64,000 nt of DNA, from NCBI GenBank assembly GCA_965243285.1, contig OZ251537.1, positions 1,674,001 to 1,738,000 on the forward strand, written 5' to 3'. The translations under genes and the position numbers were made by a program. The DNA is from JAHRAW01 sp965243285. Lineage in GTDB: Bacteria > Pseudomonadota > Gammaproteobacteria > Arenicellales > Poriferihabitantaceae. Below the pieces are notes generated by a model that was given only the letters and a program-made list of their open reading frames with translations, was not told the origin of the DNA and did not search any database. Positions 52,664-60,069 of this stretch are shown one piece after another. Position 1 is the first letter of the stretch. The number at the start of each line of letters is the position of its first letter.

Positions 52664-55600
52664 TCATGGCGCAGGAAAAAATGCGCGCCCCGCGTGGCGA
52701 AAATCCGCCGCGCTCGATAGCATGCGATAGCCCTCGCCGGCGATGGCGCGCCGGGCCTCATGGGGGGAATCGAGCGCTGAATCGACGGCCGAATCAGCGG
52801 ATAAATCAGCGGGCGAATCGACGCGCTGAGATAAAGATTGCACCAATAATTGGCGCGAGTCGTCGCCCAGCAGCGCAGCGCGAAAATAATCAAGCATGGC
52901 GGCTTGATCTAGGTTTTCGACCTGCTCGGCGAGGCGCTGGCGGGCGGCGAAATCGTGTTTTTTTAGATTGATTTCCTGCCAGTGACGCGCCGCGCGCTCG
53001 GCTAAGGTTTTATCGCGCTGCACGATGCGGTCGATTAAGCCGCGCTTGATTTGCGCGAACTCCGCCGCCGGCATGGCCGCCAACACGCCGTCGAATTCAT
53101 CCAAAAACGCGGCGCTTAACCGGTAGATTTGCTGCGGCCCGTGGCTCGGGCTTTGCGCCGACAGCAGCAAGCCGGGCACCCCCCATAGGTCCAAACTGGT
53201 GGCGTATACCGAATAGCCAACGCGGTGCGTGGTGCGCAGATTGAAGAAAAACGGCGCCTCCAACAAGCGCCCGAGCAGCGCCATCCGCGCCCGTTCGCGG
53301 TCGCTGTTTTCGCGCCCCTGAAAATAAATCGCCAGCGCCGAATCATCGTGCGCCACATTCAAACTGCGCACATAGGCGATGCCGTCGTCCAACATAAAGA
53401 CCTTCGGTGGCGGCGCTTTATCGATGAATTGGGCGCCGGCGAAGGCCTCGCCTAACATCTGATTCATGCGCAGCGAGCGCTCGATGGCGACATCGCCCTC
53501 CGATAACGAGGTGAGTTTGACCGCGCCCAACAAGCGCGCCGCGTGCGCATTCAGGTCGGCAACCTCGAGGCCCTCCAAGGCCGCCAGCCGCTCGGCATCG
53601 CGCCAATGGGGGTGCAGCAGCAGCCGATAAATCTCGTGCACGGCTTGTTGCGATGGCGAATTTAGGGCGTTATTGCGTAATTCGCGCTGCAATTCGGCGC
53701 TCGCCAGCGCCAGCCGCTCGGCCTCGAAACGCGGCGCCGTCAAGGCCGACAAAATCGCCGCGAGCAACGCCGGCAGCTGGTCTTCATAACCATGGATGCG
53801 CACGGAAAATCCGCGCGCGCGGCGATAGATTTGATAATCCAGCCCAGCGAGGCGCGCCGGATAGCCGATTTTGTCGAGGCGCTGGGCAACCAGCCGCACA
53901 AACAATTCGCTCAGCACCACATGGCGCGCGCTGTCATCCACCAGCGGCGAATCGACGCCGACATAAAACACCGCGCGCGGAGCGCCGAACATCGCGCCGC
54001 CGAGGCGCCAGGCCTCTAATCCGGCCAACACCGCCGGCGTATCCAAGCGCTGCGGGGCGGCATCATCCGCCGCCTCAACCTGCGCCGCCAATCGCTCGGG
54101 GATAAACGGATTTGCCAAAGGCAACGCCAATCGCGGGTCGCGGCGCGCTTGACCGCCACGCGCCAGACGCCAGCGCTCGAGGGCGCCAGGCGCTATTTTT
54201 GATAGGGCGAAATCCACATCGTAAAACGGTGTTTTTCCGCACTGCAGTGGGGTGGCGAGGGTGGCCGGGTCGGGGGCGAGTTCAATGATGTTCTGGTCGC
54301 TATTCCGGTCAACATTTGCGGCGGAATTTTCATAATTTTTGCTGGCGTCGCTACCGGCGACCTTGCCATCGCCACCGCCGAATTCATCGTGCTTCGCCAC
54401 CACCTGCATTAATATGTCATCGGGCTGCAATTGCGCTAATAAATCGCGAATTAAGGCCGGGCGATACTCGTCCATGCGGTACGGCCCACGCAGCACATCG
54501 ACGCTGGGGTAGCGGTGCATGCTAGCGGCGAGGTGGCGGGCGACGGCGCCGGCGCCGGTGGCCGGTGCGAAGCGAAAGGCGATGTTAGCCAGGCGCATCT
54601 GCTCGTCAAAGCGCCAGGCGGCGACGCCATCATTTTCCAGCAGGGCGATATATTGAAATAACAGCGCGCCGATGTCATCGATGTGGGCCAAGCCCGGCGC
54701 GGTGAGTTGCACCGAGACCTCGAAAACGCCTTGCGCTTTATCCATAAAACCGGCGCCGGCGGAAAGCCCCTCGGCCCAGCCGAGGGTTTTTAGCAGCGCT
54801 AACAACGAACCTTCGCCTTCGTGACCGACGAGATTGGCGATGTAACTGAGCGGTTTGGCGCGATAGTGCGCTTCGACGCTGGGCATGGGAAACAGAAAGG
54901 CCACCGCGGTGTGGGTTTTTTCCGGCGTCACATCGAGGCGCGAGGCGGCATGCGCCGGACTAAAATACGGCTGCGTGAACAGTGCCGCTTCGGCCTCGCG
55001 GTCTGGCACCGCGGAAAATAATTGCCGCGCCATGTTCGCCAATTCGTGCACCGATTCCCGCCCCACCACCGCCAGCGTCATCAAATCAGCGGAATAATGC
55101 CGGGCGTAGAAATCGAGCAATTGCTGGCGCAGGGTGTGCTGGCCATCGGTGCCGCCTCGGTCGCGCAAGGTGTACTCCGAGCCCACCGAAAACTGCGAGC
55201 CCGGATGCGCCGCATTCACCAACTGGCGACGCGCCGACCAGAGGCGACGGCCTTCATCCTTGCGCCGCGATTGAAATTCGGAGTGCACCACGGCGCGTTC
55301 GCGGGCGATGAAGGTTTCATCGAAGGAGGGATCGATGAAAAATCGCGAGAAGCGATCGAGCGCCGGGCGCAGGTGTTCGGCGCTGACCTCGAAATAATAA
55401 TTGGTATGCGAAAACGAGGTGTAGGCGTTGTTGTCGCCGCCGTGGTCGCCGATAAAATTGCGATATTCGCCGGCATCCGGGTATTTTTCGCTGCCGAGAA
55501 ACAGCACATGCTCCAACAAATGCGCCAACCCTTGCCAGTCGGCTGGGTCTGAGCCGCTGCCGACGCCCACATCCAAGGCGGCGGCGGCCTTGTCGGTGGC

Positions 55601-55789
55601 CGGGTCTGACACCAGCAACACTCGCAAGCCGTTAGGCAACACCATGGCGCGATACTGCCGGGCATCCAGCGGGCTTTGGGCGATGGCCGACTCGCCGGCC
55701 GCCTCATCGACCGCCAGCGTCGGCGCAGTCATGAACATGAGCATGAGCATGAGCATGGCGCGGGCCGATTTGGCGCCTCGTTTTGACAC
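52664..55789 (-). CDS. Periplasmic M16 (insulinase/pitrilysin) zinc protease
   Basis: 1041 residues from a GTG at 55789, which gives a good signal peptide (SKRGAKSARA then MLMLMLMFMTAPTLA). ATG at 55756 is the alternative; the open frame to 55930 is not needed. The N-terminal inverted zinc motif AHLLEHVLF (HxxEH) and the distal Glu in ERAVVHSEFQS are intact, as in protease III. Two halves form a clamshell that degrades peptides. A low-complexity insertion (VAGSDASKNYENSAANVDRN, around residue 495) and a Met-Leu codon repeat at the signal peptide are unusual. The closest recognised relative is E. coli PtrA. Confidence 0.88.
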   Translation of the reverse strand: MSKRGAKSARAMLMLMLMFMTAPTLAVDEAAGESAIAQSPLDARQYRAMVLPNGLRVLLVSDPATDKAAAALDVGVGSGSDPADWQGLAHLLEHVLFLGSEKYPDAGEYRNFIGDHGGDNNAYTSFSHTNYYFEVSAEHLRPALDRFSRFFIDPSFDETFIARERAVVHSEFQSRRKDEGRRLWSARRQLVNAAHPGSQFSVGSEYTLRDRGGTDGQHTLRQQLLDFYARHYSADLMTLAVVGRESVHELANMARQLFSAVPDREAEAALFTQPYFSPAHAASRLDVTPEKTHTAVAFLFPMPSVEAHYRAKPLSYIANLVGHEGEGSLLALLKTLGWAEGLSAGAGFMDKAQGVFEVSVQLTAPGLAHIDDIGALLFQYIALLENDGVAAWRFDEQMRLANIAFRFAPATGAGAVARHLAASMHRYPSVDVLRGPYRMDEYRPALIRDLLAQLQPDDILMQVVAKHDEFGGGDGKVAGSDASKNYENSAANVDRNSDQNIIELAPDPATLATPLQCGKTPFYDVDFALSKIAPGALERWRLARGGQARRDPRLALPLANPFIPERLAAQVEAADDAAPQRLDTPAVLAGLEAWRLGGAMFGAPRAVFYVGVDSPLVDDSARHVVLSELFVRLVAQRLDKIGYPARLAGLDYQIYRRARGFSVRIHGYEDQLPALLAAILSALTAPRFEAERLALASAELQRELRNNALNSPSQQAVHEIYRLLLHPHWRDAERLAALEGLEVADLNAHAARLLGAVKLTSLSEGDVAIERSLRMNQMLGEAFAGAQFIDKAPPPKVFMLDDGIAYVRSLNVAHDDSALAIYFQGRENSDRERARMALLGRLLEAPFFFNLRTTHRVGYSVYATSLDLWGVPGLLLSAQSPSHGPQQIYRLSAAFLDEFDGVLAAMPAAEFAQIKRGLIDRIVQRDKTLAERAARHWQEINLKKHDFAARQRLAEQVENLDQAAMLDYFRAALLGDDSRQLLVQSLSQRVDSPADLSADSAVDSALDSPHEARRAIAGEGYRMLSSAADFRHAGRAFFPAP

Positions 55790-55928
55790 GGCGGCGGGTG
55801 CTGGCGGCCTCGCGTTGCAACCGCTGGGCGCGGCTGGCACACTGGACGCCGTTGGTGTTCGGCGCTCCGCCGCCGCCCGCCGGCCCCTCGCCGATACCTC
55901 ACTCACTGGAATTATCCGGACATTATCC

Positions 55929-56486
55929 ATGAAACTTTATGGCAGTTACACCTCGCCCTTCGTGCGCCATTGCCGCGTGGCAGTGCTTCAAGCGGGCTTT
56001 GATTTTGAATTCATCGAGGCCGATTATGCCGCCAGCGCGGCGCAATCGCCCACCAGCAAGGTGCCGTATTTGGCGGCCGATGACATGCTGCTGACCGACT
56101 CCAGCACCATTATCAAATATGTGCGCGAGAAAGCCGGGCACTCTTTTTTGGCCGAGCTCGATGATTATGAGAATTTCACCCTGGTCAACACCGCCATGGA
56201 CAGCGTCATCAACTTATTTTTGCTAGAAAACGATGGCATTGGACCGGCGCAAGTGAAATATCTCAGCCGCCAGAACAACCGCGTCGCCAGCATCTTAGCA
56301 ACGCTGGACGAGCGCTTTGCGCAGGAGCAGTCCATCAGCCGCGATGGCGCTTTGCGGTGCGCATGTTTTATCGACTGGGCGCTGTTTCGCCGCCGCATCG
56401 ACATCGACGCTTATGGCCATCTGCAGGGCTTGCTGGCCGCGGCCCGCGCCGTCGAGGTGTTCGCCGACACGGCACCGCCGCGCTAA
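55929..56486 (+). CDS. Glutathione S-transferase-like protein
   Basis: 185 residues. Thioredoxin-like N-terminal domain: MKLYGSYTSPFVRHCRVAVL, the cis-Pro in SKVPYLAADDM, and the TDSSTIIKYVREK glutathione-site segment, followed by an all-helical C-terminal domain. A Ser in SPFVRHC is the likely catalytic residue. It may be a GST of the bacterial beta-like or unclassified groups; the substrate is unknown. Divergent from the protease gene with 139 bases between. Confidence 0.82.
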   Translation: MKLYGSYTSPFVRHCRVAVLQAGFDFEFIEADYAASAAQSPTSKVPYLAADDMLLTDSSTIIKYVREKAGHSFLAELDDYENFTLVNTAMDSVINLFLLENDGIGPAQVKYLSRQNNRVASILATLDERFAQEQSISRDGALRCACFIDWALFRRRIDIDAYGHLQGLLAAARAVEVFADTAPPR

Positions 56487-56550
56487 AGGTGGCTTAACTC
56501 GGCTTAACTTGCCTTAAATCGGCGCCCGCCGTCGGTCGGCGGCGCAAAAA

Positions 56551-56627
56551 TGGCGTCCCCAAGGGGATTCGAACCCCTGTTGCCGCCGTGAAAGGGCGGT
56601 GTCCTAGGCCGACTAGACGATGGGGAC
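56551..56627 (-). tRNA. tRNA-Glu (TTC)
   Basis: On the minus strand, GTCCCCA at the 5' end pairs with TGGGGAC at the 3' end, and CCA is encoded. The anticodon stem-loop CCGCCCTTTCACGGCGG gives TTC, and the T arm is AGGGGTTCGAATCCCCT. Confidence 0.96.
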
Positions 56628-56757
56628 GGCGTGCATGAGGTGGCTGTGGATTCAAGCGGATTTAAGGCGCTGGTTTTGTTGTCGTCGCTTAGGTTGGCGT
56701 ATTGGGTAAGCGGCGACGCCAAAAATAGGCCGAAATAAGCTAATCGAGTCATGTTAA

Positions 56758-56833
56758 TGGTGGAGCCAGGCGGGCTCGAACCGCCGACCTCAACACTGCC
56801 AGTGTTGCGCTCTCCCAGCTGAGCTATGGCCCC
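56758..56833 (-). tRNA. tRNA-Ala (GGC)
   Basis: On the minus strand it begins GGGGCCATAGCTCAG and ends CTGGCTCCACCA, with encoded CCA. The anticodon loop CTGGCAG gives GGC, and the T arm is GGCGGTTCGAGCCCGCC. Confidence 0.96.
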
Positions 56834-56874
56834 GAGCGGCGTATTTTAATGGGCGGCGGGTTGGGATTCAAGGG

Positions 56875-58281
56875 TTATTTGGCGGCGATGCACCAGTGCC
56901 TGGCTTGTTCGATGCGCCGCAAACTGCGCCGCCGCCCCACCAACCGCAATGTAACCTCGATGGGCGGGGTGGCGGCGGCGCCGGAAATCGCCACCCGCAA
57001 CGGCTGCGCGAGTTTGCCCAAGGCTACCGAGTGCGCCGCCAGCACGCGCTCCATGGCAGCGCTGATTTCCGCCTCATCCCAAGTGGTCAGCGCCGACAAT
57101 TCCGCATGCGCGGCGGTCAGCAAATCGGCCGCGGCCGGGCGTAGGTGTTTGCGCGCCGCCGCGGCCTCGTAGTCGTCGAAAGCTGCGTATAAATACCCTA
57201 CTTTGTCGGCCATTTCCTCCAAAGTGCGCGCCCGTGAGCGCATGGCTTCGACCACTTCGGCCAGCGCCGGGCCATGCGCTGGATTTAAATCCCGCGCCGC
57301 CAGCCGCGCGCCTAATTCATGCACCAGCCGCTCCGAGGTGGCTTGCTGAATGTAAATTTGATTGAGCCACAGCAGTTTGGCGACATCAAAACTGGCCGCG
57401 GCGGCGTTTATATCGGCGACATCGAACAGTCGCACCATCTCCTCCAATGAGAAAATTTCCTGGTCGCCATGCGACCAGCCGAGGCGCGCCAAATAATTCA
57501 GCAACGCTTCGGGCAGGATGCCCATATCGCGATAGTCGAGCACGCTGACGGCGCCGTGGCGCTTGGAAAGACGCTGCCCATCGGCGCCCAAAATCAGCGG
57601 CACATGCGCAAACACCGGCGGCGTCGCACCCAATGCGCGAAAAATATTAATCTGCCGCGGGGTGTTGTTGAGGTGGTCATCGCCGCGCATCACATGCGTG
57701 ATTCCCATATCGATATCGTCCGCCACCACGCCCAAATGGTAGGTCGGCGAGCCGTCGCGGCGGGCGATGATGAGGTCGTCTAATTCGGCGTTGGCGATGC
57801 TGATTTTGCCGCGCACTAGGTCGTCGAAAACCACCGTACCGGTGAGCGGATTCTTGAAGCGCACCGCCGCCGCCTGCCCACGGTTTGGGATTCGACCCAG
57901 TGCGCGACAATGGCCATCGTAGCGGGGTTTTTGCCCCATCTGGCGCTGGGTTTGACGCTGGACATCGAGTTTTTGCGGCTCGCAAAAACAATAATAGGCG
58001 TGATTTTCGTCCACCAAGCGCTGGATGGTTTGGCGGTGCAAATCGACGCGCTGGCTTTGATAAAAAGGCCCGCGTTGCCAATCCAGACCGAGCCATTGCA
58101 GCGCTTCTAAGATGACATCGATGGCCGCTTGGGTGGAGCGCGCGCGGTCGGTGTCTTCGATTCGCAGCACCATCTCGCCGCCGTTTTTTTTCGCATGCAG
58201 CCAGTTGAACAGTGCCGTGCGAGCGCCGCCCACATGCAGATAACCGGTCGGGCTGGGCGGGAAACGCGTGACGATGGGCAT
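56875..58281 (-). CDS. gltX: Glutamyl-tRNA synthetase
   Basis: 468 residues from the ATG at 58281, matching the E. coli length. The frame upstream of that runs into the tRNA-Pro gene and is not coding. HIGH-type motif PPSPTGYLHVGGARTALFNW, KMSKS-type motif QRLSKRHGAVSVLDY, and the HVPLILGADG segment are clear. It charges tRNA-Glu, a gene for which lies just downstream at 56551. The C-terminal anticodon-binding domain is complete. Confidence 0.95.
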   Translation of the reverse strand: MPIVTRFPPSPTGYLHVGGARTALFNWLHAKKNGGEMVLRIEDTDRARSTQAAIDVILEALQWLGLDWQRGPFYQSQRVDLHRQTIQRLVDENHAYYCFCEPQKLDVQRQTQRQMGQKPRYDGHCRALGRIPNRGQAAAVRFKNPLTGTVVFDDLVRGKISIANAELDDLIIARRDGSPTYHLGVVADDIDMGITHVMRGDDHLNNTPRQINIFRALGATPPVFAHVPLILGADGQRLSKRHGAVSVLDYRDMGILPEALLNYLARLGWSHGDQEIFSLEEMVRLFDVADINAAAASFDVAKLLWLNQIYIQQATSERLVHELGARLAARDLNPAHGPALAEVVEAMRSRARTLEEMADKVGYLYAAFDDYEAAAARKHLRPAAADLLTAAHAELSALTTWDEAEISAAMERVLAAHSVALGKLAQPLRVAISGAAATPPIEVTLRLVGRRRSLRRIEQARHWCIAAK

Positions 58282-58361
58282 AGCGCAAGGCGAGTGGGCG
58301 CTCGATACAAAGCGCGTGGCGTAAGGACGAGCCGGCGCCGCGATGGCGGGCCGGAAATACG

Positions 58362-58413
58362 GCATTGGTCGGCGGCATTGGTCGGCGGCATTGGTCGGCG
58401 GCATTGGTCGGGG
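58362..58413. repeat. 13-bp tandem repeat at the 3' end of tRNA-Pro
   Basis: gcattggtcggcg repeats at 58362, 58375 and 58388, and a fourth copy at 58401 becomes gcattggtcgggg inside the tRNA. On the minus strand this is the tRNA end CGACCAATGCCG, so the CCA end of the tRNA gene has been multiplied downstream. Confidence 0.9.
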
Positions 58414-58481
58414 TGAGAGGATTTGAACCTCCGACCACCGCAACCCCATTGCGGTGCGCTACCAGGCTGCGCTACACCCCG
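58405..58481 (-). tRNA. tRNA-Pro (GGG)
   Basis: On the minus strand, CGGGGTGTAGCGCAGCCTGG starts it and CTCACCCCGACCA ends it, with encoded CCA. The anticodon stem-loop CCGCAATGGGGTTGCGG gives GGG. Downstream of ihfA and merR, as in many gammaproteobacteria. Confidence 0.96.
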
Positions 58482-58725
58482 AAACTAACCATGCCGAACA
58501 ACATATAACGAGAACATCGAACAATATTTAGCCACATCAACCGCCACATCAACCGCAAAAAACCTCAACATCCGGCAAAAAATCTAGCAAAGCATCCAAA
58601 CACGCCATCAAAAGCAGCGCCGAGCGGCGGCCGCTTTAACTGGGCTGTCGATTTGGCCATTTGGCATCAGTTTAACCCGATGCAACTTGGCCAACATCAA
58701 TTCAGCCGCCGTCAATTCAATCTCG

Positions 58726-59088
58726 TCAATTCAAGATGGCCAACACCTCGTTGAGCTCGGCGACGATTTGCCCGACCAGCTGCGCGCTTTTGTCGTCCGC
58801 ATCGGTTTCGCTGCCGGCGGTCAACTGCGCCAAGCGTGCGCACGCGCCGCTAATGGTGAAACCGTCCACATATAGTAAGGATTTGATGTGGCGAATCAAA
58901 ACCACCTCGTGGTGCTGATAGTAGCGCCTGCCACGCCGCTTGACCGGTTTTAACTGGGTGAATTCTTGCTCCCAATAACGCAGCACATGGGGTTTGACGA
59001 CGCACAGCTCGGCCACCTCGCCGATGGTGAAATAACGTTTCGGCGGAATCGGCGGCAACTCGAAACCGCTGGGGTCGAGCATGGTCAT
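58726..59088 (-). CDS. MerR-family transcriptional regulator
   Basis: 120 residues. The N-terminal winged helix-turn-helix reads KRYFTIGEVAELCVVKPHVLRYWEQEF, with RRGRRYYQHHEVVLIRHIKSLLYVDGFTI completing the DNA-binding domain. The short C-terminal helix has no metal-binding Cys pattern. This is the regulator commonly found directly after ihfA. Its target is unknown. Confidence 0.9.
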   Translation of the reverse strand: MTMLDPSGFELPPIPPKRYFTIGEVAELCVVKPHVLRYWEQEFTQLKPVKRRGRRYYQHHEVVLIRHIKSLLYVDGFTISGACARLAQLTAGSETDADDKSAQLVGQIVAELNEVLAILN

Positions 59089-59125
59089 GACGCTTTATGG
59101 CGCGACCATTAATGAATGGCGGGCA

Positions 59126-59497
59126 TCAATCATGCGCATCGCGTTTTGTAGGGCCTTTTGTATCGCCCTTCGTCTTCCCTTTTTTATCATGCATCTGCTG
59201 GGCGATGGCGCGGGAGTTTTTCATGATGATTTGTTTCAATTTTGGGCTGACTTTGAAGGCCACCACGCGCCGCGCCGCGACCGCCGAGGCGGCGCCGGTG
59301 CGCGGGTTTCGGCCCGGCCGCGCCGGTTTGTCGCGCAATGTGAAATTGCCGAATCCGGAGAGTTTGATGGCCGCTCCTTGTTCGAGTGAGCAGCGCATTT
59401 TCTCGAAAAAAATCTCCACGAAATCTTTCGCCTCGCGCTTGTTCAGCCCAACTTGCGAAAACAGCGCCTCGCCGAGGTCTGCTTTGGTGATGCTCAT
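59126..59497 (-). CDS. ihfA: Integration host factor alpha subunit
   Basis: 123 residues. HU/IHF fold: MSITKADLGEALFSQVGLNKREAKDFVE, LSGFGNFTLRDKPARPGRNPRTG with the DNA-intercalating Pro, and VVAFKVSPKLK. It bends DNA sharply as a heterodimer with IHF beta. The C-terminus has a Lys-rich tail (KKGKTKGDTKGPTKRD), longer than in E. coli. It lies in the pheST-ihfA-merR order. Confidence 0.94.
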   Translation of the reverse strand: MSITKADLGEALFSQVGLNKREAKDFVEIFFEKMRCSLEQGAAIKLSGFGNFTLRDKPARPGRNPRTGAASAVAARRVVAFKVSPKLKQIIMKNSRAIAQQMHDKKGKTKGDTKGPTKRDAHD

Positions 59498-59514
59498 TTT
59501 AATGACTAAAAATA

Positions 59515-60049
59515 AGGGATTTATATATCTAAATCTGCACGGTGGGTTTGGTTTTGATTTGGCTGTTGATGTTGGCTTTTCGCTTTTGGGCTTTAGTCTT
59601 CGCTCCCCCCCCCTGCCTTTTCGGGAGGGGGAGCCAAAACTGGCGGCTTTTAGCCAGTTTTGGTGGGGGATATTTTTAATCTTGAGTTTTACTCGACTTT
59701 TGATTTTCTATTTTCGTTTTGCCTTTAAATTTTCACCCCATCAGCCATAAAAGATGCGTTAAAAGATACAACATCAACAGAAAAATCAAAGTCAAAAATC
59801 AAAGTCAAAAGCACCCCCCACCAAAACTGGCTAAAAGATGCCAGTTTTGGCTCCCCCCTAAAAAGATAGGGTGGAGCAAAGCCTTAACAGCCAAAGTCAA
59901 AAGCCAAAGTCAAAAGCCAAAGTCAAAAGCCAAAGCCAAAAGCCAACAGCAAAAGCCAACAGCAAAAGCCAACATCAACAGCATCCCCTAAACCAGCCTC
60001 TGACTTCAAAAAACCGCTAATCGAACTGCAGATTTAGAACTATAAATCC
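59515..60049. repeat. Two inverted copies of the hairpin repeat between pheT and ihfA
   Basis: Copy 2 (59515 to about 59700, plus orientation) starts agggatttatatatctaaat. It has a ttggcttttcgctttt-type microsatellite and the hairpin ccaaaactggc/gccagttttgg (59634-59644, 59653-59663). Copy 3 (about 59750-60049) is inverted. It holds the same hairpin at 59821-59831 and 59840-59850, a long aaagccaaagtcaaa array at 59885-59975, and the end block ctgcagatttagaactataa at 60029-60048. Together they make a large imperfect inverted repeat that fills the gap inside the pheT-ihfA operon. No gene lies within. Confidence 0.85.
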
Positions 60050-60069
60050 CAAAAATGAGGGGGTGGCGC

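Noticed and set aside
58405..58481. Phage or island attachment site at tRNA-Pro
   Set aside because: The repeated tRNA end is only 13 bases in direct tandem, with no integrase or cargo between the copies and gltX.
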